Assembly (NCBI RefSeq): GCF_023195535.1
Contig: NZ_JALPNF010000001.1
Location: 124,001 to 188,000, forward strand
Length of the DNA: 64,000 nucleotides
Reading direction: 5' to 3'
Source of the DNA: Sphingomonas faeni
GTDB lineage: Bacteria; Pseudomonadota; Alphaproteobacteria; Sphingomonadales; Sphingomonadaceae
The notes beneath the pieces are model-generated. The model worked only from the letters and a program-made list of their open reading frames with translations, did not search any database and had not been told where the DNA came from. The position numbers and the translations under genes are program-made. How positions within the stretch are numbered: position 1 is the stretch's first letter; the number at the start of each line of letters is the position of its first letter. Shown here one piece after another: positions 1 to 9,382 of this stretch.

Positions 1-361
1 CCTTCAACCGCGCGCCGAGCAAAACGGGATCGCCCAACGCATCCCCGTCCAGCACCTCAGCCGCGAGCGGCAGCGACAACGTGATCGCATTGCCGTTCAG
101 CCCCAGCACGAACGGCACCGCCATCGCCACCGCCGGCCTCCCACGTCCCAGCGCCGTCGCGATCGCCAGCGGCGCGACCATGTGCGCTGCGTCGGTATGC
201 CCGTACAACAGCCGGTCGCGCACCGTCGCCCAGGTCATGTCGCGAACCAGCTCGATCTCCAGCCCCTCGGCCTCCGCGAACCCGCGTTCGCGCGCAAGGA
301 TCGGCAGTGCCGCATCGACCAACGGCAGGAAGCCGATGCGGACCCGGTCGAGCGCCATCAT
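1..361 (-). CDS. nasS: NasS-like nitrate-sensing protein (partial, C-terminus outside window)
   Basis: Only the first 120 or so residues are visible. They begin MMALDRVRIGFLPLVDAALP, the N-terminus typical of CmpA/NrtA-type periplasmic-binding-protein folds, followed by a conserved W-A-T-V-R-D-R-L-L-Y-G-H-T-D-A-A-H stretch. No signal peptide precedes it, which fits a cytoplasmic NasS rather than a transporter-bound NrtA. The ATG overlaps the stop of the upstream nasT gene (ATGA). In known NasS-NasT systems NasS holds NasT inactive until nitrate or nitrite binds, after which NasT antiterminates nitrate-assimilation mRNAs. The pairing with nasT is the main support for this call; nitrate genes themselves would lie off the left edge. 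Confidence 0.85.
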   Translation of the reverse strand, partial: MMALDRVRIGFLPLVDAALPILARERGFAEAEGLEIELVRDMTWATVRDRLLYGHTDAAHMVAPLAIATALGRGRPAVAMAVPFVLGLNGNAITLSLPLAAEVLDGDALGDPVLLGARLK

Positions 362-936
362 AAATCTCCCATGAGTGCGTCGCTGGTGATGATTGCGTCG
401 GCGATCTCGGCGATCCGGCGGTTGGATCGCATCGCCTGCGCGCGCAGCAGGCCATACGCGGTCGGTTCGTCGATCCCGCGGCGCTTCATGACGATCGCCT
501 TGGCGCGGTCGATCGTAGTGCGATCGGCCAGCGCGCTGCGCGCTTCATGCAACTCCGCCTGCAACCGCGCGAAAGCCTGGAACCGCCGGATCGCGAGATC
601 GATGACGGGCTTGATTCGCTGCTTGGCGAGCCCGTCGACGATGTACGCCGACACGCCCGCATCGACCGCGGCGTTCGTGGACTCCGCATCGCTCTGGTCA
701 ACAAACATCGCGATCGGCCGCGCCAGCGCGCGCGACACCGCGAAAAACTCCTCGAGTACGTCACGGCTCGGATTTTCGAGGTTGATCAGCACCACTTCCG
801 GCGCGGCTTTCTCCAGCGCGGCGACCATCCCGATCGTTCCATCGATCACCACGAGATCGTCGAGCCCCGCCTCTCGCAGGCCGTCCGAAATGATCGCAGC
901 ACGCGTGGTACTCGTGTCGATGATCGCGATGCGCAT
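358..936 (-). CDS. nasT: NasT-like ANTAR-domain response regulator
   Basis: This 192-residue protein has an N-terminal receiver-like domain (MRIAIIDTS at the start) and a C-terminal ANTAR domain from about residue 125, recognisable by RAKAIVMKRRGIDEPTAYGLLR. ANTAR proteins bind paired hairpins in nascent RNA and prevent termination. The neighbour starting in the ATGA overlap is NasS-like, so this is most likely the nitrate/nitrite antiterminator of the assimilatory nitrate operon. The classical phospho-acceptor pocket of the receiver is degenerate, as is normal for NasT, which is controlled by NasS binding rather than phosphorylation. The target operon is not in the window. Confidence 0.9.
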   Translation of the reverse strand: MRIAIIDTSTTRAAIISDGLREAGLDDLVVIDGTIGMVAALEKAAPEVVLINLENPSRDVLEEFFAVSRALARPIAMFVDQSDAESTNAAVDAGVSAYIVDGLAKQRIKPVIDLAIRRFQAFARLQAELHEARSALADRTTIDRAKAIVMKRRGIDEPTAYGLLRAQAMRSNRRIAEIADAIITSDALMGDL

Positions 937-1130
937 CGTCGAGGCTTATTACGCGCCGTCTCGATTGGCGAGGCCGTGTCGGCGATTTTGGCAGCATGGG
1001 CTCGTCCGAAGCGACTGCGCATCGGACTATAAAGAGCCTCTGTCGTTCCCGCGATCCGGTGGTGGCGGCACTGCCGCGTTGCCCTTCTGATCCGACCGCG
1101 TCATTGTCGGTGCAATCAGGGGAGAATCGC

Positions 1131-2558
1131 GTGCGCAAGAACATCTGGCGAGCGTATGGGCTCGCGGTGCTGCTCGGATCGGCGGCCACCGCGCAGCAGC
1201 AGCCGGCCCCTGCCGATAACCCCCTTGCTGGTACCGCGCAGGGGGACGTGTCGGTCACGATCTACAATAACGACGTCGCGCTGGTGCAGGACATACGGTC
1301 GCTGTCTCTGCCGAACGGGCGGGTACGGCAGAGCTTCCCCGACGTGAGTGCATCGATCCGGCCGGAGACGGTATCGCTGACGGTGCCCGATGCCGCCATC
1401 GTCGAGCAGAACTTCGACTATGATCTGCTGAGCCCGTCGAGCCTGATGGAGAAAGCGGTCGGCGAGACGATCACGCTGGTGCGTACCAATCCCGCTACCG
1501 GTGCGGAGACTCGCGACCGTGCGAAGGTGCTGGCGGTCAATGGCGGTGTCGTCATCGAGGTCGGCGGCCATGTCGAAGTGCTTCGTGACGACGGACTGCC
1601 GGTGCGCGCGATCTTCGACCGGGTGCCCGACGCGCTGCGAGCCCGTCCGACGCTGTCGGTGACGCTCGCCAGTACGCGCGCGGGATCGCGGCCGGAGACA
1701 CTCTCCTACCTGAGCCGTGGGCTGGGCTGGAGCGCCGACTATGTGGCGCTGTTCGACGACAAGAGCGGGAAGGTGGACGTCCAGGGCTGGGTGACGCTGA
1801 AGAACACCAGCGGGACGACGTTCGGCAACGCCAGGACGTTGCTGGTCGCCGGCGAGGTCGGCAGCGCCGACGATGACGGGAACGGCAGTTACGCGCCACG
1901 CCGCCGCCGCATGACGACGACCCGGCCCGGGACCGAAAGCAGCGCGCGCGAGCAACTCGGTGACTTTTATCTATACCCCTTGGCCGAGCGGACCACGATC
2001 GCCGACAAACAGACCAAGCAGGTCAGCTTTCTCGACGCGAAGGGCGTGGCCGCAAGCGCTGGCTACCGGTTCGAGAATGGCTGGCTCGGCAGTTCGGATG
2101 AGCCGCGCAGCGCGCAGTCGGTGCTGCGCTTCAGCAACTCGGGAGCGGCAAGCCTTGGCGACGCGCTGCCGGCTGGGGTGGTGCGGGTATACGTCCGCGA
2201 TGCGCGTGGCCAGCCGCAGTTCACGGGCGAGAACCGTATCGAGCATACCCCGCAGGGATCGACCATCGCACTTCCCACCGGCGATGCGTTCGACGTGAAG
2301 GTGCAGCCCACCACTGTCTTGCGCACGCGACAGGGAGACAGCCGCTGGCGCACGGCGATGCGGTACACGCTGACCAACGCGCGCGCGCGGCCGGTGACGG
2401 TGGAACTCTTGCAGGGCGGGCTCGACTGGGGCGACGTGCGCGTCGTCGCGGACAGCGCCAAGGGAGAGCGCCGGGACGCCGGCACGCTGGCGTGGCAGAT
2501 TTTGGTGCCGGCCAACGGCAGCGCGACGGTAACCGCGACCTTCGATACCCGCTACTGA
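1131..2558 (+). CDS. Exported DUF4139 protein, first of a tandem pair
   Basis: I chose the GTG at 1131 because AGGGGAGA lies seven bases upstream and the protein then opens with a clear Sec signal peptide (VRKNIWRAYGLAVLLGSAATA, then QQQP). A longer in-frame start at 996 would bury that signal. The mature protein has a beta-rich N-terminal half and a C-terminal DUF4139 region in which FYLYPLAERTTIADKQTKQV is the family's usual pattern. Members of DUF4139 include the MuiA-like mucoidy-inhibitor group, but this protein is shorter and no enzyme activity is established. Its stop overlaps the next gene by one base (TGATG), so the two are probably translated together. An arginine-rich stretch separates the two halves. 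Confidence 0.8.
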   Translation: MRKNIWRAYGLAVLLGSAATAQQQPAPADNPLAGTAQGDVSVTIYNNDVALVQDIRSLSLPNGRVRQSFPDVSASIRPETVSLTVPDAAIVEQNFDYDLLSPSSLMEKAVGETITLVRTNPATGAETRDRAKVLAVNGGVVIEVGGHVEVLRDDGLPVRAIFDRVPDALRARPTLSVTLASTRAGSRPETLSYLSRGLGWSADYVALFDDKSGKVDVQGWVTLKNTSGTTFGNARTLLVAGEVGSADDDGNGSYAPRRRRMTTTRPGTESSAREQLGDFYLYPLAERTTIADKQTKQVSFLDAKGVAASAGYRFENGWLGSSDEPRSAQSVLRFSNSGAASLGDALPAGVVRVYVRDARGQPQFTGENRIEHTPQGSTIALPTGDAFDVKVQPTTVLRTRQGDSRWRTAMRYTLTNARARPVTVELLQGGLDWGDVRVVADSAKGERRDAGTLAWQILVPANGSATVTATFDTRY

Positions 2559-4126
2559 TGCGGAGCCTGCCCTGGCTTCTGCTGGAGGTCCTGCTGCTGT
2601 CAGGGATGCTGCTGACGGGCGAGGCGGGGGCGCAGACGATTGTCACCTCGTCGGCGCCCGATCGCGTTGCGTTGACGGTGTACCGTTCGCCCTATGGCAG
2701 GGGGGCGATCAACCTTCAGTATCTCGGCGGCTTTGCGCTGGTGACCGAAACGCGCCGGGTGCGATTGCCACGCGGACCCGCGGTGCTCCGCTTCGAGGGC
2801 GTGGCGGAGGGAATCGTGCCGGTCAGCGCCATCGTCGACGGCCTGCCCGGCGGCACGATCGAGAAGAACCGCGACGCCCGCCTGCTGTCACCGGCCTCGC
2901 TGGTCGATGGCACGCTTGGTCGCGAAGTGACGCTGACCCGCACCGACAAGGCGACCGGACGGCTGGTGAATGAACCCGCGACGATCGTCGCAGGCCCGAC
3001 ACCGGGTGTCATCCTGCGCACGACTGCCGGGATCGAGGCGTTGCGCTGCTCGGGTCTGGCGGAGCGGCTGAATTTTGGCCGCGTGCCCGCGAGCCTGTCG
3101 AGCAAGCCGGTGCTGAGCGTGACGACGACCAGCCCAAGCGCGCGCACGGTGACGGTCCGGCTGTCCTATCTTTCTTCGGGGTTCGACTGGCGCGCGAGCT
3201 ATGTCGCATCGCTGGCCACCGACCGGCGAACGGTCGACCTGTTCGCCTGGCTGACGCTCGCCAACGGCAATCCAGAGGTATTCTCGAACGCAGACGTTCA
3301 GGCCGTTGCAGGCCGGCTCAACCGCGTCGCGGTTCCGGCGATCCCCGCGGCGGCTGGCGCCCTGCGGCTGGTCTGCTACCCGCTCGGCACGACGACCTCG
3401 GACCTACGCGAAACGCAATTCGAGCCGGCCGAGGAGATCGTGGTAACCGCGTCGCGAGTGATGTCGTTCGCGCTATCGGCGCCGCCGGCACCACCTGCGC
3501 CGCCACCGCCACCGCCGCCGCCACCACCGCCGCCCGAGGATCTCGGCGACCTGAAGCTGTATCGCGTGCCGACGCCGACGACCGTTGCGGCCCGGGGGCA
3601 GAAGCAGGTTGCTCTATTGGTCCAGAAGACGGTGCCGGTCGAACGCCGCTACCGGCGGGCCGTGTATCCCGGCCAGCAACTCGACGGTGTGCCAACCTCG
3701 ATCGTGCTGGTGCTGAAAAACGATAAGCAGGGCGGCTTGGGCGTGCCGCTGCCCGCCGGCAGCACCGCGCTCTACGCGGAGCGGGCAGGCGCACGACTGC
3801 TTCTCGGTTTGGGAGCGATCGGCGACCGCACCATCGGCGAGACGGTTCGCCTTGCAGCCGGCGTGAGCACCCAGGTGACGCTTACCCAGGCGGTAGTGCC
3901 GCTTCGCGCACCGGCAGCGACCGCGCCGGGAGCCGGGGGTTCGCACGAGGCGGCGATAACCGCAACCAACAGCACCGCGTTCCCGGTGCTGCTCGACGTG
4001 CCGATCGGCGCAGCGGGGCAGGCGATCGAAGCCGACGCGCAGGAGGTCGGCCGTACCGATGGGATCGCCACCTGGTCCCCGCTGCTGCCGCCGGGTGGCA
4101 AGGCCGAGTTGCGCTACCGCTACTGA
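2558..4126 (+). CDS. Exported DUF4139 protein with poly-proline hinge, second of a tandem pair
   Basis: The 522-residue product starts at the ATG that overlaps the preceding stop and begins with a hydrophobic signal peptide ending near GEAGAQ. Its architecture repeats that of the upstream gene: an N-terminal beta-rich half with a matching RDARLLSPASLVDGTLGREV segment (the neighbour has YDLLSPSSLMEKAVGETI), then a DUF4139 half starting LGDLKLYRVPTPTTVAARGQ. Between the halves is a run of proline with a few alanines, from about residue 309 to 326, a likely rigid spacer. The two proteins are clearly paralogues that have diverged. Function is unknown; a role at the cell surface or in the envelope is inferred from the signal peptides only. 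Confidence 0.8.
   Translation: MRSLPWLLLEVLLLSGMLLTGEAGAQTIVTSSAPDRVALTVYRSPYGRGAINLQYLGGFALVTETRRVRLPRGPAVLRFEGVAEGIVPVSAIVDGLPGGTIEKNRDARLLSPASLVDGTLGREVTLTRTDKATGRLVNEPATIVAGPTPGVILRTTAGIEALRCSGLAERLNFGRVPASLSSKPVLSVTTTSPSARTVTVRLSYLSSGFDWRASYVASLATDRRTVDLFAWLTLANGNPEVFSNADVQAVAGRLNRVAVPAIPAAAGALRLVCYPLGTTTSDLRETQFEPAEEIVVTASRVMSFALSAPPAPPAPPPPPPPPPPPPEDLGDLKLYRVPTPTTVAARGQKQVALLVQKTVPVERRYRRAVYPGQQLDGVPTSIVLVLKNDKQGGLGVPLPAGSTALYAERAGARLLLGLGAIGDRTIGETVRLAAGVSTQVTLTQAVVPLRAPAATAPGAGGSHEAAITATNSTAFPVLLDVPIGAAGQAIEADAQEVGRTDGIATWSPLLPPGGKAELRYRY
3482..3535 (+). repeat. CCN-type microsatellite encoding a poly-proline hinge
   Basis: A run of CCG/CCA/CCC/CCT codons with two GCN interruptions encodes the proline-rich spacer of the second DUF4139 protein. 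The unit is three bases, so slippage would change spacer length without shifting the frame. Confidence 0.85.
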
Positions 4127-4267
4127 CGGTCGAACTTCGAGCGCGGGCCAGTTTCCTCCACGGCCGACCCTCTCGCGTAATCTCGCTATGGTCGTCGATC
4201 TGAACACCGAACGTGGAAATTGACATGGTGACCGCGAACGTCCGGTCGTCGGTCGTATGGCGCGGGC

Positions 4268-5287
4268 CTAAGCCTCTGGGGGACATGGCCCGTACAAGGT
4301 ATCGATCTGGGCGGCGTTTGCCTTGAGCGAGCCGAGCTTCGCCGTCGCACGCAAAGCGTCGGTGACCGCATCGGTGGTCGCCAGCGGCAGGGGCACGCGT
4401 TTGCCGCCCTTGCAGGTCCATTGCGTCCCGTATCGCTGTCGACCAGACAGCTTGAGCTGGACGCGGTCCGTCAACATCGCAAAATTGCGCGGATCGATTT
4501 CGTCTTTGGCCGCTAGCGGCGCCATGAGGCGCAAGGCCGTCAGCTGGAAGGCAGGATTGGTGTCCGCATGTTGGACGAGCAGCCAAGCGGCGCTGGATGC
4601 CTCGTCCCCTACCGTTGAACGCGTCGGCCAGCCTTGATGCGCGACCTTGGCGGATAGCCATGCCGTATTCGCTTGATCGCGATCGTCCAGGGCACGCAGA
4701 AGAATGCCTTCGTACGCGATCCGTTCGAGCGACGAATAGGTCGCGGTTTGCCCCTCGTGGCGCTGGCTTTCGACCCATGCGAACCGCAATGCCTGCTCCC
4801 CCATCGGTCGGGTGCGCAACTGCTCGGCATACGCGCCGTGATCGATCACCTGCCGCTCCACGAGCGCGGTCGCACGGATAATACCCAGGGCATAGGGCCG
4901 GACGCGATCGAGCGCAGAGGAAAAGGCCGGCCATGTCACGTCCGCCGGTATCGGCAGGCGGACGAACTGACGGCACGGTGCAGGCCGAGCATAGACGTCC
5001 GGACCTGGGTCGAAGGTCTGGCCCATCGCCGCCAGCCGGTCCTTCATCGCGGCACGCGACTGGTTTTCACACCCTTCGTTCCACTTCAAAGCGGTAACGA
5101 ACGCCTGTTTGTCGCCATCGGTCGCGTCGGCAAACCGCCCGCGCAACCATCGATAGTCGCCGTCCTCGACGACGCCGTTATGCAGGAAAGAGGAGAGGGC
5201 AGGTGGAACACTCGACGGCTGAATCGCTGCACCTGCCGGAGCCGATCCGATGAGTAGGGCGCTCAGACCGATCTGGAATGCTCGCAC
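4268..5287 (-). CDS. Secreted protein of unknown function with conserved-looking cysteines
   Basis: I do not recognise this 339-residue protein. It begins with a typical Sec signal peptide (MRAFQIGLSALLIGSAPAGAA). The mature part appears mainly alpha-helical and holds cysteines in the contexts NEGCENQ, APCRQF, WTCKGG and YGPCPPE, which could form two disulfides in the periplasm. It converges on the DUF4139 pair with 141 bp between and is followed on its own strand by the PLP-enzyme gene, 177 bp away. No catalytic motif is obvious. Confidence 0.7.
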   Translation of the reverse strand: MRAFQIGLSALLIGSAPAGAAIQPSSVPPALSSFLHNGVVEDGDYRWLRGRFADATDGDKQAFVTALKWNEGCENQSRAAMKDRLAAMGQTFDPGPDVYARPAPCRQFVRLPIPADVTWPAFSSALDRVRPYALGIIRATALVERQVIDHGAYAEQLRTRPMGEQALRFAWVESQRHEGQTATYSSLERIAYEGILLRALDDRDQANTAWLSAKVAHQGWPTRSTVGDEASSAAWLLVQHADTNPAFQLTALRLMAPLAAKDEIDPRNFAMLTDRVQLKLSGRQRYGTQWTCKGGKRVPLPLATTDAVTDALRATAKLGSLKANAAQIDTLYGPCPPEA

Positions 5288-5464
5288 ATATATTCTCCGC
5301 CAGCGTCAACGCTTCGATGCGGCGGGCCAAGGGAAAACGCAACTGCGCCAACGACGTTCGATGGCGGCTTCGACGTCGTATCGGAAAGCGACGTGGCGGC
5401 GCACCCCCTTGTCGCCATTCGGACAGCGGATCCGCTTCACGTCGATCTTCCGCAGCGTGCGTAC

Positions 5465-6709
5465 TTACTGGCACAGTTTCTTCAATGCGCCGGCCAGGGC
5501 ATCCATATCCGCCATCGTATTGAACAGCGCGGGGGTCACCCGGACGCACGCGCCTCCTGCGGGGCCATCGCGATAGACGGTGAAGATCCGAAATTCCTCG
5601 AGCAATCGTTTCGACACCGCGATATTGTCTGCAGTGCTGGTCTGTCCTTTGAGACGGAAGGACGTGATCCCGCCGTGGAGCGTGGCGTCGTCCGGGGTCA
5701 GGATTTCGATGCCGGTCAGTGGCCGCACTTGTTCGACCCATCGATTGCGAAGTGCGGCGAGGCGATCGGCGCGGCGCTTGCTGCCGATCGTGTCCTGAAA
5801 TGCCAGCGCTGCGGGGATCGTCAGGGGCGCGGCGAAATCGACCGTGCCGGTGTGGATGCGCGCGTTGATGGTGTCGCGGTCGGATGCGGGATTGGCAGGG
5901 TCGCGGTCGATCGCCGACAGCGCGCGCTGCCGGATATGGATCGCGCCGACGCCCAACGGCGCGCCGAGCCATTTGTGGCAGTTTATGCCGACATAATCGC
6001 AATCGAGATCGGCGAGCGTCATGTCGAGCTGGCACCAGCTATGCGCCGCATCCACGATCGTCGCGATGCCGCGAGCGCGCGCCATCGCGGCGATCTCGCG
6101 CACTGGCAGGACGAGGCCGGTGCGATGGCTGAGATGGGTGAGCAGGATCAGTTTCAGGCGCGGATTCGCCTCCATCGCGGCTGCATAGGCGTCGATGAGC
6201 GATTGGCGCGTGGCGGGCTGGGGCAGGGCGATCCTCACGACCGTCACGCCGCGCCGCGCCCTCAGGCTATCCATGCACGCCTGCATGCTGTCATAGTCGA
6301 GGTCGGCGTAGAGCACCGCGTCGCCGGGTGTCAGTGCGTTATAGCCGAGGATCAGCGCCTTCAAGGCCTCGGTCGCGTTGCGGGTGAAGGCGATTTCCTC
6401 TGCTGGCACCCGCACCGTGGCGGCCAGCGCGTCGCGCGCGGCCATCCAGTCCTTCATCATGCCACGTCGGGTATAATAGCTGGTGTCGCGGTTCACCCGC
6501 TCGAGATTGCGTTCATACGCCTGGAGCACGGGGCGGGCCATCATGCCCCAATTGCCGTTCTCGAGCTGGATCACCTCGCGCGTGACATCATAGTGTGCCG
6601 CCACGCCCTTCCAGAACGCGTCGTCCTCGGTCGCCGACGAATGTGGAAAGGCGCTCGCCGGAACTGCCGCAACGGCGGCGGCTCCGGTCAGGAACAGGCG
6701 GCGGTCCAT
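5465..6709 (-). CDS. Tat-exported class V aminotransferase (isopenicillin-N-epimerase-like)
   Basis: Fold-type I PLP enzyme of the NifS/CefD group. The pyridoxal lysine is in GINCHKWLGAPLGVG and the cofactor-binding aspartate in ATIVDAAHSW. The start at 6709 gives MDRRLFLTGAAAVAAVPASA, a twin-arginine signal, implying that the protein folds with PLP in the cytoplasm and then acts in the periplasm. An alternative ATG at 6733 overlaps the stop of the upstream TBDR (TGATG) and adds eight residues. Family members epimerise or desulfurate amino acids or peptides; the substrate here is unknown. The close coupling to a TBDR suggests that it processes whatever the receptor imports, possibly a peptide or modified amino acid. 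Confidence 0.85.
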   Translation of the reverse strand: MDRRLFLTGAAAVAAVPASAFPHSSATEDDAFWKGVAAHYDVTREVIQLENGNWGMMARPVLQAYERNLERVNRDTSYYTRRGMMKDWMAARDALAATVRVPAEEIAFTRNATEALKALILGYNALTPGDAVLYADLDYDSMQACMDSLRARRGVTVVRIALPQPATRQSLIDAYAAAMEANPRLKLILLTHLSHRTGLVLPVREIAAMARARGIATIVDAAHSWCQLDMTLADLDCDYVGINCHKWLGAPLGVGAIHIRQRALSAIDRDPANPASDRDTINARIHTGTVDFAAPLTIPAALAFQDTIGSKRRADRLAALRNRWVEQVRPLTGIEILTPDDATLHGGITSFRLKGQTSTADNIAVSKRLLEEFRIFTVYRDGPAGGACVRVTPALFNTMADMDALAGALKKLCQ

Positions 6710-6732
6710 GACAGTCGCGACGATACCGGACA

Positions 6733-9189
6733 TCAGAAGCTCATCCCCATCCGCACGTAATATTGGCCGCCATCGGTATCGTAAGGCGCATTGCGTGAAT
6801 AGATCAGGCCGCGCACCGCCTGGTTCGTCGCCTCGTCCGGATAGGTGTTGGCGACGTTCTCCGCGCCGACCCGCAGCGTGAAATGATCGTCGAACTTGTA
6901 CGCAGCCGACACGTCGAACAGCGCGATCGAACCGAAGCGCTGGAACAGTTCGCCGGTCGCGTTGCCGGTGACGTCGGTCCAGGCGCCGTAATACCGCGCC
7001 TGCGCAAGGAGCGACAGCGCGCCGATGTCGTAGCCCAACGTCGCGGTGCCGTTATGCTTGGGCAGGCGCTCTTCGAAGATCCGCCTTTGCGTGTCGTTGG
7101 GGATCGCGGCGCTGGTACCGCTGCGCACATTGGTCTGGTTGTAGTTGTAGGCGAGGCTCAGATTGGCGCGGCCCGGTCCGACGCGGTGGCCATAGCCGAC
7201 CACCGCGTCGATGCCGCGCGTTCGGGTGTCGAAGTCGTTGGTGAAATAACTGACCGCCGTGAAGCGCTGCGGGTTCGCAAAATTGGCCGGCACCGCGAAG
7301 GTGCGGGACTGGCTGAAGCGGTTGTCGACGTCGATCTGGTAGAGGTCGACGCTTGCCGTCAGGCCGAAACGGCTCTGGAAGGTCAGGCCGGTGGTCGCGG
7401 TCTTCGACGTTTCCGGGGTCAGCGGCGTGGCGCCCAGCGCGATCGCCAGCGGATCGCTGGGCGACAGGCGGCCCTGATTGAAGACCTGCAACGTGGTGGT
7501 GTCTAGCCCCTGCGTGGTCTGCGACGTGTTGAGCTGCGCCGGCGTCGGTGCGCGGAAGCCGGTGGAATAGGTGCCGCGCGCAGCGATGCCCTTCACCGGT
7601 TCGAACCGTGCCGACAGCTTGTAGTTGAACGTGTCGCCGAATGCAGAGAAGTCCTCGTAGCGGCCGGCGGCCCCCAGCGTGACGCTCTCGATCGGCTGCC
7701 ATTCGAGATCGACGTAGCCGGCATAGCTGGTCTGGTCGAAGGTACCGGCAAGCGCGGGGCTGAAGCCTGGAAAGCCGTTGGAATTGGGCGCGAGACCGGT
7801 CGCCGCGCCCGCACCGATCGCGTAGGATGCGGGATCACCGGCCGACACCTGATAGGTTTCGCGGCGACGCTCGGCACCGAACGCGACGTTGACCGGCTCT
7901 GCCGTGCCGACCGGAAGGCGATAGACGAAATCGGCGTTCAGGTTGAATTCGCGCTGCTCGAGGCGTCCGAGATAGAAGCTGGTCGGGCTTGCCGGACCGA
8001 GCGAGGCGTTGAGGCTTTCGTTCAGCGTATAATCGATCCGGCTCCGTCCGAACGCGGCGCTCAGATCGTAGCTGAACCGGTCGCTCAGATCGCCGCGCAA
8101 ACCGGTATCGCCCTGATAGTCGCTGTACGTCGTACCGAAGCGCGGCGAGAAGCCGACCGGATAGACGCTGTTGAACGAAAAGCCCGGAAACGCGCTGCTC
8201 GCGCCGTACACGCTGCTGGTGCCGGCCGGATTGCGCCAGTTGAAATCGGTGACGCCTTCGCCGCTTTGCGCCGTGCCGAAGACGTACAGCTTGGCGGCGT
8301 TGCTGAACGCATAATTGGCGTCGAGTGCACCGCGGATACGCTCTTCGTCGGGCTGGCCCCAGCGCTGAACCGGGTTACGCACGGACAGAGTGGGGTTGGC
8401 CGCCTGGAAGGCGATGGCGTCGGGGCGCTGGCGCGTACGCGATGTCGCCTCGCTATGATCATATTCGCCGGTGACGGCCAGCGTGCCGCGATCGCCGAGC
8501 GCGATGCCGCCCCGTGCACCGGTCTGATATTCCTTGCCGTCGCCTTTGTAATATTGGGAATATTGGCCGAACGCATCCATCCCGACGGTGTCGTCGAGGA
8601 TGATGTTGACGACGCCGGCAATCGCGTCCGAGCCATATTGCGCGGACGCGCCGTCGCGCAGCACTTCGATCCGTTTGATCGCGAGTGACGGGATGCCGGC
8701 AAGATCGGGCGCCTGCGCGCCGCGTGTGCCGAGCAGTGCGGAACGGTGATAGCGCTTGCCGTTCACCAGCACGAGCGTCTGATCGGCGGACAGGCCGCGC
8801 AGGCTCGCCGGGCGCACGAACGCCTGACCGTCCGCTGCAGGAAGGCGCTGGACGTTGAACGAGGGCAACAACTGCGCCAGCGTGTCGGACAGGTCGCCCG
8901 ACACGCTCGATCGCACCGCGTCGCCGGACAGGACGTCGACGGGCGCGAGCGTATCGAACTGGGTGCGCGATCGATCACGCGTGCCAGTGACGACGATCTG
9001 GTTCTCGGTATCCGCGCCATCTGCGGTCCCGGCTGCGGTGCCATCTGCGGTCCCGGCCGCGGTGCGATCTGCGGTACGATCTGGGCCCCGATCTGTGGGC
9101 AACGACGGGGTAACGTCCCGCGCCGTCTGCGCAAGCGCAGGCGTGCCGGCGAGCAGCGCAATCAGCGCGCTGCTGGTGGTGTGTTTCAT
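6733..9189 (-). CDS. TonB-dependent outer-membrane receptor
   Basis: An 818-residue receptor with a signal peptide (MKHTTSSALIALLAGTPALA), a low-complexity linker, a TonB-box-like ENQIVVTGTR, a plug domain with the usual IEVLRDGASAQYGSDAIAG, and a beta-barrel ending in an aromatic residue (YYVRMGMSF). It heads an operon with the Tat-exported PLP enzyme, whose start overlaps its stop. It is divergent from the S41 protease gene, with 250 bp between. The substrate cannot be read from sequence. The linker contains a 24-bp tandem repeat described separately. Confidence 0.93.
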   Translation of the reverse strand: MKHTTSSALIALLAGTPALAQTARDVTPSLPTDRGPDRTADRTAAGTADGTAAGTADGADTENQIVVTGTRDRSRTQFDTLAPVDVLSGDAVRSSVSGDLSDTLAQLLPSFNVQRLPAADGQAFVRPASLRGLSADQTLVLVNGKRYHRSALLGTRGAQAPDLAGIPSLAIKRIEVLRDGASAQYGSDAIAGVVNIILDDTVGMDAFGQYSQYYKGDGKEYQTGARGGIALGDRGTLAVTGEYDHSEATSRTRQRPDAIAFQAANPTLSVRNPVQRWGQPDEERIRGALDANYAFSNAAKLYVFGTAQSGEGVTDFNWRNPAGTSSVYGASSAFPGFSFNSVYPVGFSPRFGTTYSDYQGDTGLRGDLSDRFSYDLSAAFGRSRIDYTLNESLNASLGPASPTSFYLGRLEQREFNLNADFVYRLPVGTAEPVNVAFGAERRRETYQVSAGDPASYAIGAGAATGLAPNSNGFPGFSPALAGTFDQTSYAGYVDLEWQPIESVTLGAAGRYEDFSAFGDTFNYKLSARFEPVKGIAARGTYSTGFRAPTPAQLNTSQTTQGLDTTTLQVFNQGRLSPSDPLAIALGATPLTPETSKTATTGLTFQSRFGLTASVDLYQIDVDNRFSQSRTFAVPANFANPQRFTAVSYFTNDFDTRTRGIDAVVGYGHRVGPGRANLSLAYNYNQTNVRSGTSAAIPNDTQRRIFEERLPKHNGTATLGYDIGALSLLAQARYYGAWTDVTGNATGELFQRFGSIALFDVSAAYKFDDHFTLRVGAENVANTYPDEATNQAVRGLIYSRNAPYDTDGGQYYVRMGMSF
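9019..9090 (-). repeat. 24-bp tandem repeat in the TBDR linker
   Basis: Two nearly identical 24-bp units (9019-9042 and 9043-9066), then 12-bp partial copies starting ATCTG, encode the DRTA/GTADG-type repeats between the signal peptide and the TonB box. The unit is a multiple of three, so copy-number change would alter linker length in frame. Confidence 0.8.
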
Positions 9190-9382
9190 GATGCCCCTAA
9201 CGGTTGTCGACTTGGTATCCCGGCCTGAAGGGGCAGCTAGGCCGGGCGCATTTCATCGTGATGACGGGCCGGCGGCATTTCGATGACGCAATGATAGCCG
9301 CCTACACTCAGCACGATCGGCCGTGGGTCTCCGAATCCGCGACACGACGGAGACGCCTTCCAAGGTCGAAAGAAGTGTATTG

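Noticed and set aside
5393..6760. Plus-strand open frame of 455 codons opposite the PLP-enzyme gene
   Set aside because: The composition (Arg, His, Gly, Asp rich) and the absence of motifs mark it as a shadow of the real minus-strand gene.
9212..9225. TGGTATCC half operator near the first TBDR
   Set aside because: The right half does not match; a single 6-7 base half site is expected by chance.
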